From Bifidobacterium catenulatum subsp. kashiwanohense JCM 15439 = DSM 21854 (lineage in GTDB: Bacteria > Actinomycetota > Actinomycetes > Actinomycetales > Bifidobacteriaceae), in the NCBI RefSeq assembly GCF_001042615.1, contig NZ_AP012327.1, positions 496,001 to 560,000 on the forward strand: a stretch of DNA of 64,000 bases, in the 5' to 3' direction. This document shows, one piece after another, positions 33,861 to 46,099 of the stretch. The notes under the pieces are model-generated. The model searched no databases and was not told where the DNA came from. It worked only from the letters and a program-made list of their open reading frames with translations. Each line of letters begins with the position of its first letter. Within the stretch, counting starts at the first letter, position 1. Both the position numbers and the translations under genes were made by a program.

Positions 33861-34796
33861 TTAATCGTTGGAATCTTCGTGCTTTTCACTCCACTCCTCA
33901 TCAGTAGGGGTGTCGTCATACCATTCGCGTCCCTCCTGCTCGGCCAACTCCATCTGCTCGTTGATCCACGCCACCTCTGCAGGATTGATATCGGCGGTGT
34001 CAAGCACCTTCTGCCACACCGGATACAGCAAATGCATCACCGGATATAGCGCGGTGAGTAGAATCTCCGGCTTATGCTTGCGTGAATGCTGTGGATGCGC
34101 GTCGAACGTGTTCTTGAAACGACGCATGTAATTATTGAACGACGTGAGCGACGTGTCCATACGGCGGGCGCTGATGCCGGCGATCATGCGAGGGCAGTAC
34201 ACGGTTTTCAAATCCTTGCCCAGCAGATGCAGCGAAATATCGATATCCTCATGCATCACATCGGCCTTGTCGCGGCACACCTCGTCGCAAATTTCGCGCC
34301 AAGCTGAAGCGCGGACCGCCATATTCGAGCCAAACAGCAACGGCTGGCCGCCATCGGCCTTGTAAATGCGCTTGCGCGTGGAATTATCCCCACGCAAACC
34401 AAAATGGCGGCTCGGCAGATCGTAATACATCACCGGACCAGTGGCACCCATGGCCTCCGGATCCTCAGTGAAAATGCCGGACACCACCTCGACCCAATCC
34501 GGGCGAATCATGCAATCAGCGTCGAAACGGCCCAAAATATCGCCGGTGGCGTGATTCAAACCATAATCTCGCGTCGGAATCAATCCCTGTTCCTCATCCT
34601 GATGCAGCAAACGGACAGGGGCTTGAGGGTGATCTTTCATAAACTGCTCCACCACGGCTACCGTCGAATCGGTGGAACGATTGTCGACAACGATCACTTC
34701 ATGGGGCATCACGGTCTGCCTAGTGGCATTCAACAGGCAATCGTTGATACGCTCCTCTTCATTCCAAGCGGGGATGACAATTGAAACGTTCAGCAT
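33861..34796 (-). CDS. Family 2 glycosyltransferase
   Basis: 311 residues with the GT-A fold. Nucleotide-binding start VSIVIPAWNEEERINDCL, VVDNRSTDST, the DxD-like FDADCMIRPDWV metal site and a catalytic-acid region MHEDIDISLHLLG. A weakly hydrophobic stretch (LLTALYPVMHLLYPVW) may touch the membrane. The acidic C-terminus ends EWSEKHEDSND. Start MLNVSIVIP is preferred over an in-frame start 9 bases upstream. Acceptor unknown; divergent from the PerM-like gene. Confidence 0.88.
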   Translation of the reverse strand: MLNVSIVIPAWNEEERINDCLLNATRQTVMPHEVIVVDNRSTDSTVAVVEQFMKDHPQAPVRLLHQDEEQGLIPTRDYGLNHATGDILGRFDADCMIRPDWVEVVSGIFTEDPEAMGATGPVMYYDLPSRHFGLRGDNSTRKRIYKADGGQPLLFGSNMAVRASAWREICDEVCRDKADVMHEDIDISLHLLGKDLKTVYCPRMIAGISARRMDTSLTSFNNYMRRFKNTFDAHPQHSRKHKPEILLTALYPVMHLLYPVWQKVLDTADINPAEVAWINEQMELAEQEGREWYDDTPTDEEWSEKHEDSND

Positions 34797-34850
34797 AACT
34801 ACCACAATAGCTCAGCCTGTACACGACGCCTATCGCTACAATAGGAAGCC

Positions 34851-36389
34851 ATGAGCGAAAGCGAACAGCGAATGAACAATACGCAGAGCGAAAACGGTGC
34901 GAACACCAGCGAACAGCGCTGGGACCTTGGCACCCTGTTTCCAGCCAAAGGAGATCCCCGAAAACCACCGGAATGGCTGGGGCGTGCGCTGCTATACATC
35001 GCCATAGCCATTGTGGTGTTTACTTTCTGCTGGCGCAGCTGGGGCAAAATCGAATACCTGGTGATCGACATCATCGTCTCGCTGTTCATCGCGCTCGCGG
35101 TGGAGCCGGTGGTGGTGCCGCTGGTCAAGCATGGCTGGAAACGTTCGTTCGCCTCGCTGTTCTCGCTGCTGATGCTGGCCGTGATGCTCGGCGTGCTCTT
35201 CACGCTATTCGGCAACCTGTTCGTGCAGCAGGTGATCGCATTGGTGAACGGTCTGCCCGACCTGTATGAGCAGATGTGCCAGTTCGTCAGTCAATACGCG
35301 AATTTCCAACTTCCTGAGATCAATAATCTCGGCAATGAGATTCTGAAGAACATTCAAACGTCATGGGTCACCGATTTCGCGGGTACCGCGCTAAATACAG
35401 TGTCGGGATTGTTTTCGTTCCTGATCAACCTCATGACAATAATCATGACCACGTATTACATTTCAGCGGCTGGTCCGAAATTGCGTCGTGCCGCATGCCA
35501 GTGGATGGCTCCGGCGGCTCAGCGCCGATTCCTGTTCGTGTGGACGGTGAGCCAGAGCCAGATCTCGTCGTTCCTGTTCTCCCGCGCCATTCTCGCATTG
35601 CTGAACGCGTTCTTCACCGGAATCTGTCTGATGCTGCTGCACGTGCCCTATTGGCTACCGTTGGCACTGTTCTGCGGTATGGTTTCGCAGTTCATTCCTA
35701 TGCTGGGCACGTATATCGGCGGCGCATTGCCGGTGCTGTTCGCGTGGGGCAGCTGCGGACTGTGGCAGGCCGTGGTGGTGCTGATGTTCATCTGCGTGTA
35801 TCAGCAGATCGAGAATCTGATCTTCGCGCCGAAGATCTCCCAGCGCACCATGGATATAAACGATGCCGTGGCGTTCCTCGCGGTGTTGGCGTTCACTTCG
35901 CTGTTCGGCGCGCTTGGAGCATTCCTCGCATTGCCGGTGGTCGCTTCCGTGCAGACGATCTTCCGCACCTATACAAAGCGGTACGAGCTGGTCGATTCTC
36001 CGCTGATGGACGATCCGGTGCCTGAAAAGAAGTCGAAGCTGGTAGAAGGCGCCGAAGTCATCAGCGAACATCTGCACAATATGCCTCGCGCGGTGCAGGG
36101 ATCCAGTGCGCATGTGCCGATTTCCGACGAAGTGCGGCAGTTACAGGAGCAGGCGTACAATATCAGCCGTTCCGAGGAATCGCTGGAATCGAACGAAACC
36201 GTCGCCATTCCGAAGCACGTGTTGGACAGAACAGAACACAAGCCATTGCAGGGTCTTGAGAGCGAAAACACATCGCAGGAATCCAATAAAGAATCGGAAT
36301 CCGACAATGAACGGAAGAACGACGAATCGCGGGAAGCTGAAGGAAACACGAAAAACGCGGATGACAATCCAAGAAGTAGGTGGCGCTAA
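34851..36389 (+). CDS. AI-2E/PerM-family membrane transporter
   Basis: 512 residues. A hydrophilic N-terminus (about 40) is followed by roughly seven to eight membrane segments to about residue 370, with the family signatures PYWLPLALFCGMVSQFIPMLGTYIGG and YQQIENLIFAPKISQRTMDINDAVAFLAVL. A Ser/Glu/Asn-rich soluble tail of about 130 residues ends the protein. Members export small molecules or exchange ions. The stop codon overlaps the start of the next glycosyltransferase (TAATG), so the two are translationally coupled. Confidence 0.9.
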   Translation: MSESEQRMNNTQSENGANTSEQRWDLGTLFPAKGDPRKPPEWLGRALLYIAIAIVVFTFCWRSWGKIEYLVIDIIVSLFIALAVEPVVVPLVKHGWKRSFASLFSLLMLAVMLGVLFTLFGNLFVQQVIALVNGLPDLYEQMCQFVSQYANFQLPEINNLGNEILKNIQTSWVTDFAGTALNTVSGLFSFLINLMTIIMTTYYISAAGPKLRRAACQWMAPAAQRRFLFVWTVSQSQISSFLFSRAILALLNAFFTGICLMLLHVPYWLPLALFCGMVSQFIPMLGTYIGGALPVLFAWGSCGLWQAVVVLMFICVYQQIENLIFAPKISQRTMDINDAVAFLAVLAFTSLFGALGAFLALPVVASVQTIFRTYTKRYELVDSPLMDDPVPEKKSKLVEGAEVISEHLHNMPRAVQGSSAHVPISDEVRQLQEQAYNISRSEESLESNETVAIPKHVLDRTEHKPLQGLESENTSQESNKESESDNERKNDESREAEGNTKNADDNPRSRWR

Positions 36390-37612
36390 TGGTACTGCTG
36401 AGCGTACTTGACATTCTGTTGGTCATTGTCGGCGGCTCAGGCATGGTCTATCAGGCGGTATGCATTCTTATCTCGCTGTTCACCAAGCCGATCAGATTCC
36501 CCCAAGCGCCGATGGACAAGCGGTATGCGGTGTTGATTTCCGCACGAAACGAAGCGAAAGTCATCGGCAACCTCATTACCTGCATCCAAACGCAGACGTA
36601 TCCGAGCGAGCTGATCGACATTTGGCTTGTTGCCGACAATTGCACCGACAATACTGCCGAAGTGGCGCGCAACATGGGCTGTCACGTGATCGAGCGTTTC
36701 AACAAGGAGCTCGTGGGCAAGGGATACGCGCTGACGTATCTGCTTGACCAGATGAACGAATCCGGCGCATCCGACCCGTACGACGCGTTCTTCGTGTTCG
36801 ATGCCGACAACAAGCTTGACAAGCATTACATCGAAGAGATGAACAAGGCGTTCCAGTCGGGATTCAAGATTCTCACCAGCTACCGTAATTCCGTGAATTT
36901 GTCCGACAATTGGGTCTCTTCCGGTTCGGCATTGTGGTTCATTCGTGAATCTCGATTTCTGTCGGCATCGCGCATGTGGCTCGGCAACAGCTGCCATGTA
37001 GGGGGTACTGGCTTCATGTTCTCGCGGGAGATCATGCGTCGTAATAATGGTTGGAAATTCCATTTGCTGACTGAGGATTTGGAATTCACCATGGATTCCT
37101 TGCTACACGGCGATCGTATTGGCTATTGCGGCACGGCGATTCTGTATGATGAGCAGCCGGTCACGTTCGCGCAGAGCTGGCGTCAGCGTTTGCGTTGGAG
37201 CAAGGGCTTCTTGCAAGTGTTCCGTTATTACGGGCCGGCTTTGATCAAACGCGCCATCAGGGAACGCGATTTCTCCGCCGTTGATTTCACGCTGTTGTTG
37301 TGTCCGTTCACAGTGATCGGTATTGTGCGCGTTCTGCTGGGACTGTTGTTTGCGACCTGCGGATTCGTGACATGGCAGAGCCAGTTGAGCTCGTTGGCCG
37401 GTTGGACGTCCGGCATTGTGATGTCGGTGATCGGCATGATGGCGTTGGCCGCGTTGACGATCATTGTGGAACGCGATCAGATTGGCGCCACCAATAAGGA
37501 GCTGTTCGCGTATGTGCTGAGCTTCCCGATCTACATGTTCAGCTATGTGCCGATCTCGTTCCAGGCGATGTTCGCCAAGTCGGAATGGAAGCCAATCGAA
37601 CATAAGGGATGA
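36389..37612 (+). CDS. Membrane-bound family 2 glycosyltransferase (cellulose-synthase-like)
   Basis: 407 residues. N-terminal membrane helix, GT2 catalytic domain with ISARNEAKVIGNLITCIQTQ, VADNCTDNT, VFDADNKLD, TEDLEFTM and the processive-type RQRLRW motif, then three to four C-terminal membrane helices. Enzymes of this build synthesise or extend surface polysaccharides at the membrane. Start ATG 36389 overlaps the upstream stop. Product unknown. Confidence 0.9.
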   Translation: MVLLSVLDILLVIVGGSGMVYQAVCILISLFTKPIRFPQAPMDKRYAVLISARNEAKVIGNLITCIQTQTYPSELIDIWLVADNCTDNTAEVARNMGCHVIERFNKELVGKGYALTYLLDQMNESGASDPYDAFFVFDADNKLDKHYIEEMNKAFQSGFKILTSYRNSVNLSDNWVSSGSALWFIRESRFLSASRMWLGNSCHVGGTGFMFSREIMRRNNGWKFHLLTEDLEFTMDSLLHGDRIGYCGTAILYDEQPVTFAQSWRQRLRWSKGFLQVFRYYGPALIKRAIRERDFSAVDFTLLLCPFTVIGIVRVLLGLLFATCGFVTWQSQLSSLAGWTSGIVMSVIGMMALAALTIIVERDQIGATNKELFAYVLSFPIYMFSYVPISFQAMFAKSEWKPIEHKG

Positions 37613-37707
37613 CGTTCGTTCGTTCGCAGGCTTGCGTGTTTCCTGCTTTTCGTTTTCATTTCGATTTTTCTTTCGATTTCCGCTTATGACTGGAGTGTTG
37701 TTGTTCC

Positions 37708-39153
37708 ATGGATGATTCGGCTGAATACCGGCATGTGAAACGCCGTCGATACATCACGGTGGCGCTTTCCGTGGCGCTCACCACGGTGTTGTGCGTTGGC
37801 TATGTCGTGGCCGACATTTTCGACAAGCTGCCGGGCGTTCTTACCCTGCAGGAGGTCGAACACATCACCGCCAAGACGCCGGGCAACGTCATTCCTGCGG
37901 CAACGGTGGTCGGAGGGCTTGACGCTTCGAAGACCGTGGATGCAGCTGCGGCGAAGACGCTGGTCAGCCAATTCGAAACGGCCGCCTCCGATTTCGGTGG
38001 CGAATATGCCATCGCCATCGCCGATGCGGCCGGCAATGTGATTGCCGAGCATGCTCTCGACAAGTCGTATACGCCGGCATCCACCATGAAAACGTTGACG
38101 GCATATGCGGCGGCGACCACGCTTGACATGGGCGAGACACTGGACACGCAAACCTATCTGGAACAGCGCGAGGACGGCACTTCGCGATTGGTGCTCAAAG
38201 GCAATGGCGACATGCTGCTCGGTGCCGGTGCATCCGATTCGTCGCATATCAACGGGCGTGCCGGATTGGGAACGCTTGCCGCGAGCACGGCCCAGGCGTT
38301 ACGCCAGCGTGGCATCACTTCCGTGACGCTTGTCTACGATGATTCCCTGTTCGGTAATGACCGTTGGCCGAACGGCATCGCCGAACTCGATTCAAACCAC
38401 GTGTACTACGCGCCGACCGCGTCCATGGCGGTGGACGGCGGGCGCAATTGGAACGGTGCCGGTCCCGCAGATCCCGATATGTTCAGCACATATCCAGCTT
38501 TGAGCACGCAGCCAGCCCGCGAGGCCGCGCAGGTGTTCGCGCAACGCTTGGCTGAACAGGGCATTGCCGTGAACTCTTCCGTGGAGCAGGGAACGGTCCC
38601 TGAAGGCACCAGTTCCATCGCGGCCGTGCATTCCGCATCGCTAAATGAGATCATGGCGTTCATGCTTCGGCATTCCGACAATTCCCTGGCTGAGGAATTC
38701 GGCAGACTGCTGGCTTTGCATCTCGGCGCTGACAATTCGCCGGCCGGGGCTGTGCGGTCAGTCGAACAGGTGCTGGTTCAGCAGGGAGTCTCCACCGAAG
38801 GTCTCATCATGCCCAACTGTTCGGGTCTGTCCGAGGAGTCCAAACTCACCGCGCGCACCCTGCTGGAAGTGCAGCAACGCAACCTGACGAGCGGTGCCGG
38901 AGCTGCCGCTGCCGAAGGACTATCGGTTGTGGGTTTCGTGGGCACTGCCGCGAATCGTTTGAACGATGCTGACGAGGCTGGTCTTATCCGTGTCAAAACC
39001 GGCAGTTTGGGAGATGTGACCTCCATGACCGGCAATGTGTCGCGTCACAACGGAGGCGCGCTGAGCTTTGCCGTGATCGTCAACAATCCCGACGACTTCG
39101 AGGCCGCGAAATCCGCTATCGACACTTTTGTGGCCGCACTGCCGAAGCTGTGA
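37708..39153 (+). CDS. dacB: D-alanyl-D-alanine carboxypeptidase/endopeptidase (PBP4 type, S13)
   Basis: 481 residues with one N-terminal membrane anchor (about 14-33). The three penicillin-binding motifs are present: S125-T-M-K128 in TPASTMKTLTA, SDN in RHSDNSLAEE, and KTG in VKTGSLGDVTSM. Located outside the membrane, where it trims or cleaves peptidoglycan cross-links. Followed four bases later by tilS, an order seen in other actinobacteria. Confidence 0.95.
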   Translation: MDDSAEYRHVKRRRYITVALSVALTTVLCVGYVVADIFDKLPGVLTLQEVEHITAKTPGNVIPAATVVGGLDASKTVDAAAAKTLVSQFETAASDFGGEYAIAIADAAGNVIAEHALDKSYTPASTMKTLTAYAAATTLDMGETLDTQTYLEQREDGTSRLVLKGNGDMLLGAGASDSSHINGRAGLGTLAASTAQALRQRGITSVTLVYDDSLFGNDRWPNGIAELDSNHVYYAPTASMAVDGGRNWNGAGPADPDMFSTYPALSTQPAREAAQVFAQRLAEQGIAVNSSVEQGTVPEGTSSIAAVHSASLNEIMAFMLRHSDNSLAEEFGRLLALHLGADNSPAGAVRSVEQVLVQQGVSTEGLIMPNCSGLSEESKLTARTLLEVQQRNLTSGAGAAAAEGLSVVGFVGTAANRLNDADEAGLIRVKTGSLGDVTSMTGNVSRHNGGALSFAVIVNNPDDFEAAKSAIDTFVAALPKL

Positions 39154-39157
39154 TGCC

Positions 39158-40252
39158 ATGGTGTATTCGTCTCGTTTGCGTAAGGGTGTCGGCGAGTTAC
39201 GGGCCGCGCTGGAATCGGCCGGATTTGGATTGCAGGATGCCCGATTCGCCCGCCATGGCGAGCACACGCCCGATGCGGACGCTCCTCTGATTATGGTGGC
39301 ATGTTCCGGTGGCCGCGATTCGATGGCGTTGGCTGCGGTTGCTGCGAAAACATGCGCTTCATTGGGATTGCGATGCGGGACGATTATCATCGACCATCAG
39401 TTGCAGCAAGGCTCTGCCGGTGTCGCGCAAACAACCGCCGATCGTTGTGTTGCGTTGGGTCTTGACCCAGTGCGTGTTCGTGCGATTGACGTACCCGACT
39501 CCCGCGGCATCGGTGTTGAGGCAGCGGCACGTGAAGCACGCTACCATGCGATTGTCGACGCATGCTCCGACGCTTCGGCCGTGCTGCTGGCTCATACGAA
39601 AAACGATCAGGCGGAAACCGTAATCATCGGTTTGTTGCGTTCTGCGGGCCTCGATGCGGTTTGCGGTATGAACGGTTCCTTCATACGAGACGGGGTGCGT
39701 TTTCTACGCCCGTGGCTGAATGTGACCCGTGAAGAAACCACCGGCATCTGCGAGGATCTGCGGCTTGCCTGGTGGGACGATCCCACAAATGGGCCAGATG
39801 TGGGGAATTCGGATGGAAACGAGTCCCTTCCCGCGAACTATCCACTGCGATCCCGAATACGGCACGATCTCATGCCATATCTTGAATCATTTGCGGGAAG
39901 TGACGTTGTGTCGAAACTTGCGCTTGGAGCGAGGCTTGCCGAAGACGATCGCGCATATCTTGACGGTGTGGCGCAACGCGTGTGCGAACAAGGCGTAACC
40001 GTGAGCAACGGCGAGATAATCATCGACGTGCGTGCGTTGCAATCGCAAGATATTGCCATCAGAAGACGGGTGATTGTGCGCTCGCTTGCAGAAGCAGGCA
40101 TTTCGTGCATGGCACGGCAGGTTGAAGGGATCGACAGGCTGATCTGCGACTGGCACGGCCAGAAAGGTGTGAATCTTCCCAGCGGATATTCAGCATATCG
40201 CCAGAAACACGTCATTCGCGTGTGCCAAGATGGTGGGCATGCGAATCGCTGA
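39158..40252 (+). CDS. tilS: tRNA(Ile)-lysidine synthetase
   Basis: Converts the wobble cytidine of tRNA-Ile (CAU) to lysidine so that it reads AUA. 364 residues with the PP-loop SGGRDSMAL near residue 48 and the downstream family blocks LAHTKNDQAETVIIGLLRSAG, RPWLNVTREE and YPLRSRIRHDLMPYLE. Start ATG 39158 is four bases after dacB; the longer in-frame start lies inside dacB. The end overlaps the hpt start. Confidence 0.95.
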   Translation: MVYSSRLRKGVGELRAALESAGFGLQDARFARHGEHTPDADAPLIMVACSGGRDSMALAAVAAKTCASLGLRCGTIIIDHQLQQGSAGVAQTTADRCVALGLDPVRVRAIDVPDSRGIGVEAAAREARYHAIVDACSDASAVLLAHTKNDQAETVIIGLLRSAGLDAVCGMNGSFIRDGVRFLRPWLNVTREETTGICEDLRLAWWDDPTNGPDVGNSDGNESLPANYPLRSRIRHDLMPYLESFAGSDVVSKLALGARLAEDDRAYLDGVAQRVCEQGVTVSNGEIIIDVRALQSQDIAIRRRVIVRSLAEAGISCMARQVEGIDRLICDWHGQKGVNLPSGYSAYRQKHVIRVCQDGGHANR

Positions 40253-40798
40253 CGTACAAGAAGATATTGATCACGAGCTGATCAGTAAAGAAGAGATTGC
40301 CGACATCATCAACCATGCTGCGGCTCAGGCCAGTGAGGACTACCGTGGCAAGAACCCGCTGCTGGTTTGCGTGCTCAAGGGTGCAGTGAACACGCTTGCG
40401 GCGTTCTCGCAGGCCATGAGCATCCACGCGGAGATGGATTTCATGAGCTTGTCAAGCTACGGTTCCGGCACTCAATCGAGCGGCAAGATCACCGTGCGGC
40501 AGGATCTGTCCACCGATGTTCGCGGTCGTCACGTGCTTATTGTGGAAGACATTATCGATTCGGGCGTCACGTTGGCGTGGCTCGTCGATGAGCTCAAAAG
40601 CCGCGGTGCCGCTTCCGTGGAGATTTTTGCGCTGTTGGAAAAGCCGGCGCGCCGTAAGGTGGATGTTCCTGTGAAATATAAGGGACGTGAGATTCCCGAT
40701 GAATTCGTGGTCGGTTTCGGCTTGGATTATGACGAGCGATACCGCAACCTTGATTCGATCGCGGTGCTGAAGCCGGAAGTGTATGAAGGAGGTCAGGC

Positions 40799-40802
<4 letters not shown>
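40239..40802 (+). CDS. hpt: Hypoxanthine phosphoribosyltransferase
   Basis: Purine-salvage enzyme making IMP/GMP from hypoxanthine/guanine and PRPP. 187 residues with the PRPP motif [17 protein letters not shown] and the C-terminal [17 protein letters not shown]. Overlaps tilS by 14 bases; a start at ATG 40230 is also possible since neither has a clear ribosome site. The stop overlaps the ftsH start by 4 bases. Confidence 0.95.
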
Positions 40803-42900
<2,098 letters not shown>

Positions 42901-42901
<1 letters not shown>

Positions 42902-43539
42902 TGAGCGATACCGAAGAATTCGATACCCTCTTCGACGACAAGGCCCGTGCCGCCCATGCGGCCGGGCCTGTCGGCTATGACGAGGAAGGCGTGCGCCAAG
43001 CGGTACGCCTGTTTTTAAAGTCCATTGGCGAAGATCCGGACCGTGAAGGCCTGCTCGACACCCCAGACCGTATCGGGCGTGCCTGCAAGGAGCTGTTCGC
43101 AGGCCTTGGCCACGGCCCCGAGGAAGTACTGAAAACCAAGTTCAAAGTCGATACTGACGAAATGGTGCTGGTACGCGATATTGAACTCTTCTCGGTATGC
43201 GAGCACCACCTGCTGCCGTTCCATGGCGTGGCCCACGTCGGCTATATTCCGTTAAACGGTCAAGTGGCGGGCTTAAGCAAGCTTGCACGACTGGTGGAAC
43301 TGTATGCCCGACGTCCGCAAGTGCAGGAACGCCTCACCCAACAGGTGGCCGACGCGCTGATGGAAGGCATCGAAGCACGTGGCGTGATCGTGGTCACCGA
43401 ATGCGACCACATGTGCATGGCCATGCGTGGCGTGAAGAAGGCGCAATCGCGCACGGTCACATCGGCGGTGCGCGGTTGCATGCGAGACGCGACGACGCGA
43501 GCCGAAGCCATGAGCCTGATCCTGTCGCAGCATTCGTGA
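42901..43539 (+). CDS. folE: GTP cyclohydrolase I
   Basis: First step of folate (pterin) synthesis: GTP to dihydroneopterin triphosphate. 212 residues with the zinc/active-site blocks [20 protein letters not shown] and [26 protein letters not shown]. The start shares a base with the ftsH stop (TGATG). First of the folate genes folE-folP-folBK. Confidence 0.96.
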
Positions 43540-43601
43540 TCGATGCGGCCGCAGCAAGTCGAATCGTAAATAGCAATAACCGGATATAGGAGGGAAACCG
43601 G

Positions 43602-44480
43602 ATGACCATTGATATGAAAGCGATTCATGATAGTGACCGTACGCTGGTGATGGGCGTGCTCAACATTACGGAGGATTCGTTCTCCGATGGAGGGCTGTGG
43701 CTCGATCCTGCGAAAGCGAAAGCGCACGGCGAGGCGATGATGAAGGATGGGGCTGACATCATCGACATCGGCGCCGAATCCACTCGCCCCGGAGCCAAAC
43801 GCGTCAGCGAGGAAGATGAGCAAACCCGCGTGCTAGGTGCCGTGGATGCGTTGATTCCGGAAGGTGCGGTGCTGTCAATCGACACCACACGCGCATCGGT
43901 GGCTCGCATGGCGTTGGAGCATGGTGCGCAAATCATCAACGACGTGTCCGGCGGTCGGCTGGACCGCGAAGTACCCCATGTGGTGGCCGAGCATTCGGAA
44001 AGCCTTTACATTGTGCAGCATTGGCGCGGCTGGCTTGCCGGCTCCGCAGGCGACGTGCCTGACGCTGATACGTCCGTGTACGCCAATGGCGTGGTGGATG
44101 ACGTGTATGACGAACTCATGAAGCAGGTCGACGACGTGCTTCAGGCAGGCGTCTCACCGTCACAAATCATCATCGATCCGGGTCTTGGATTCTCCAAACC
44201 GAGCGTCGAGCATAACTTCCCGCTGATGACGGCATTGGAGAGGTTCAATGCTACCGGGTATCCGGTGCTGATTGGAGCCTCGCGCAAACGATTCGTCGGC
44301 GCGGCGCTTGCCGATGCTGGTATTGACAAGCCAAACATGGATAGCAAAGACAATGCGACCGCCGCCATCAGCGCCCTATGTGCCGAACATGGAGCGTGGG
44401 CCGTGCGCGTGCATGACGTGGAGAAAAGCCGCGATGCGGTGGCGATCGGCAACGCGTGGCGTGCCTTCGCTAACGACTGA
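43602..44480 (+). CDS. folP: Dihydropteroate synthase
   Basis: Joins p-aminobenzoate to hydroxymethyl-dihydropterin pyrophosphate; target of sulfonamides. 292 residues with the pterin-binding signatures VMGVLNITEDSFSDGG and DIIDIGAESTRPGA and the lysine in IGASRKRFVG. Clear AGGAGG ribosome site. Part of the folate operon. Confidence 0.96.
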   Translation: MTIDMKAIHDSDRTLVMGVLNITEDSFSDGGLWLDPAKAKAHGEAMMKDGADIIDIGAESTRPGAKRVSEEDEQTRVLGAVDALIPEGAVLSIDTTRASVARMALEHGAQIINDVSGGRLDREVPHVVAEHSESLYIVQHWRGWLAGSAGDVPDADTSVYANGVVDDVYDELMKQVDDVLQAGVSPSQIIIDPGLGFSKPSVEHNFPLMTALERFNATGYPVLIGASRKRFVGAALADAGIDKPNMDSKDNATAAISALCAEHGAWAVRVHDVEKSRDAVAIGNAWRAFAND

Positions 44481-44575
44481 TGCACGGTGCTCGCATACGT
44501 CGTGCGTTCCTGACAGCGTAGGTGCGGCAACGCATTTCCACCATTAAACCTTAAGATATGCAAAGAAAGGCTGGC

Positions 44576-46099
44576 ATGGATCAGATTCGATTGACTGGTG
44601 TTCGCGCGGTCGGCAAACACGGAGTGCTTGATTTCGAACATGAGCGTGCGCAAACGTTCGTCGTCGACGCCACGTTGTTTCTTGATCTTGCGCCGGCCGG
44701 GCATTCCGACGACCTGCGGGACACCGTCGATTACGGTGCCATCGCCAAAGGAATAGTCGCCATCATCGAAGGCGAACATGTCGATCTCATCGAAAAACTC
44801 GCTGATCGCATCGCCAGCATGATTCTTGAATATCCAGCCGTGGCACAGACGCAGGTGACCGTGCATAAGCCGAGCGCGCCAATCGTCGTACCATTCGACG
44901 ACGTGAGCGTAACCGTGGAACGTTCCCGTGAAACAATTTCGGCTGCATCGCAAGTGCATCATGCCATCATTGCCATGGGTGGTAACCAAGGCGATGTGGC
45001 GGCCACCTTGCGTGACGCGGTGCGTTCGATCGACGGACTGGCATCCACTCAGGTTACGGGCGTTTCGCCGCTGTACCGTACCGATGCGTGGGGCATGCCC
45101 GATGGTACCCCCGACTTTTACAATGCGGTTGTTTCCGTGACCACCAAACTGTCGGCAATGGAACTGCTGCGAGGATTGCAGCGCATCGAAGCCGCACATG
45201 GTCGAGTGCGTACCGACCATTGGACTTCGCGCACACTCGATCTGGATATCATCGATTTTGACGGGCAGAGCAACGATGATCCGGATCTGACGCTGCCTCA
45301 CCCCCGTGCATGGCAGCGTGCGTTTGTGTTGGGGCCGTGGCTGGCACTCGAGCCGGACGCTGAATTGTCGGGCGAACATGCCGGTTCCGTGGCCCAGCTA
45401 TTGCACGAGGCATCCGATCGCGACCATATCGACGAAATCGCTGATGATTGGATGGTGGGAAGTCCGACCGGCTACGGTATCGACGACCTTGCCTGCGATG
45501 CCAATAATGCGGGCGATGCGGATGATATGGACGAAGCGTATGGTGCGATCGATTCCAGTGATCTGCCGGAAGGAACCGCCGCAGCCAAAGCGGCGGCACT
45601 TGCTGCTGCACAGCCAGAACCCGCATCGAAACGTGCGGTGATCTCACTCGACAGCCCGGCAACCGATGCCGAACAGCAGTTCCGCATGGCCATCGTCATG
45701 TTGGACGGCATTCCCGGCAACCAAGTCGAGGGCATCTCACCCCTCTACCATGTGAGCCAACTCGACGGACTCCCCGACAAAATGGCCGCGGTAATCCAGA
45801 TTTCCACGCGCATGGGCGCCCATGATCTGATCGAAGCATTAGGCAATGTGGAAGCCTCTATTGGCGAAGACCTTGATCTCGACCTGATCGACATGGAAGG
45901 CGTGGAATGCGACGAACCCGACTGCAAGGTGCCGTGGCCCACCGCACGCAATCATGCCGCAGTGCTTGCGCCATGGCTCGACATGGATCCCGATGCACGA
46001 CTGGGTAAGGATCCGGTATCATTCCTGCTAGCCATGGCCCCCGATGCCGCGCAGGTGGGACTGCTGACCGACAATTGGATTATCGGAGGTACGCTATGA
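44576..46099 (+). CDS. folBK: FolB-FolK fusion with a second, degenerate FolK domain
   Basis: 507 residues. Residues 1-118 are dihydroneopterin aldolase (IRLTGVRAVGKHGVLDFE, YGAIAKGI, EKLADRIA). Residues about 128-290 are hydroxymethyl-dihydropterin pyrophosphokinase (MGGNQGD, SPLYRTDAWG, RVRTDHWTSRTLDLDII, PHPRAWQRAFVL). An acidic/Ala linker follows. Residues about 350-507 repeat the FolK pattern (VEGISPLYHVSQLDGLPD, GNVEASIGE, DLDLIDMEG, AVLAPWLDMDP, LLTDNWIIGG) but lack the GxN loop and the GRxR segment, so they are probably inactive. The start follows AAAGG, and the end overlaps the DUF3180 gene. Confidence 0.92.
   Translation: MDQIRLTGVRAVGKHGVLDFEHERAQTFVVDATLFLDLAPAGHSDDLRDTVDYGAIAKGIVAIIEGEHVDLIEKLADRIASMILEYPAVAQTQVTVHKPSAPIVVPFDDVSVTVERSRETISAASQVHHAIIAMGGNQGDVAATLRDAVRSIDGLASTQVTGVSPLYRTDAWGMPDGTPDFYNAVVSVTTKLSAMELLRGLQRIEAAHGRVRTDHWTSRTLDLDIIDFDGQSNDDPDLTLPHPRAWQRAFVLGPWLALEPDAELSGEHAGSVAQLLHEASDRDHIDEIADDWMVGSPTGYGIDDLACDANNAGDADDMDEAYGAIDSSDLPEGTAAAKAAALAAAQPEPASKRAVISLDSPATDAEQQFRMAIVMLDGIPGNQVEGISPLYHVSQLDGLPDKMAAVIQISTRMGAHDLIEALGNVEASIGEDLDLDLIDMEGVECDEPDCKVPWPTARNHAAVLAPWLDMDPDARLGKDPVSFLLAMAPDAAQVGLLTDNWIIGGTL

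Noticed and set aside
44141..45379. 412-codon open frame antisense to folP/folBK
   Set aside because: Crosses two genuine folate genes and an intergenic gap, no motif, no ribosome site.
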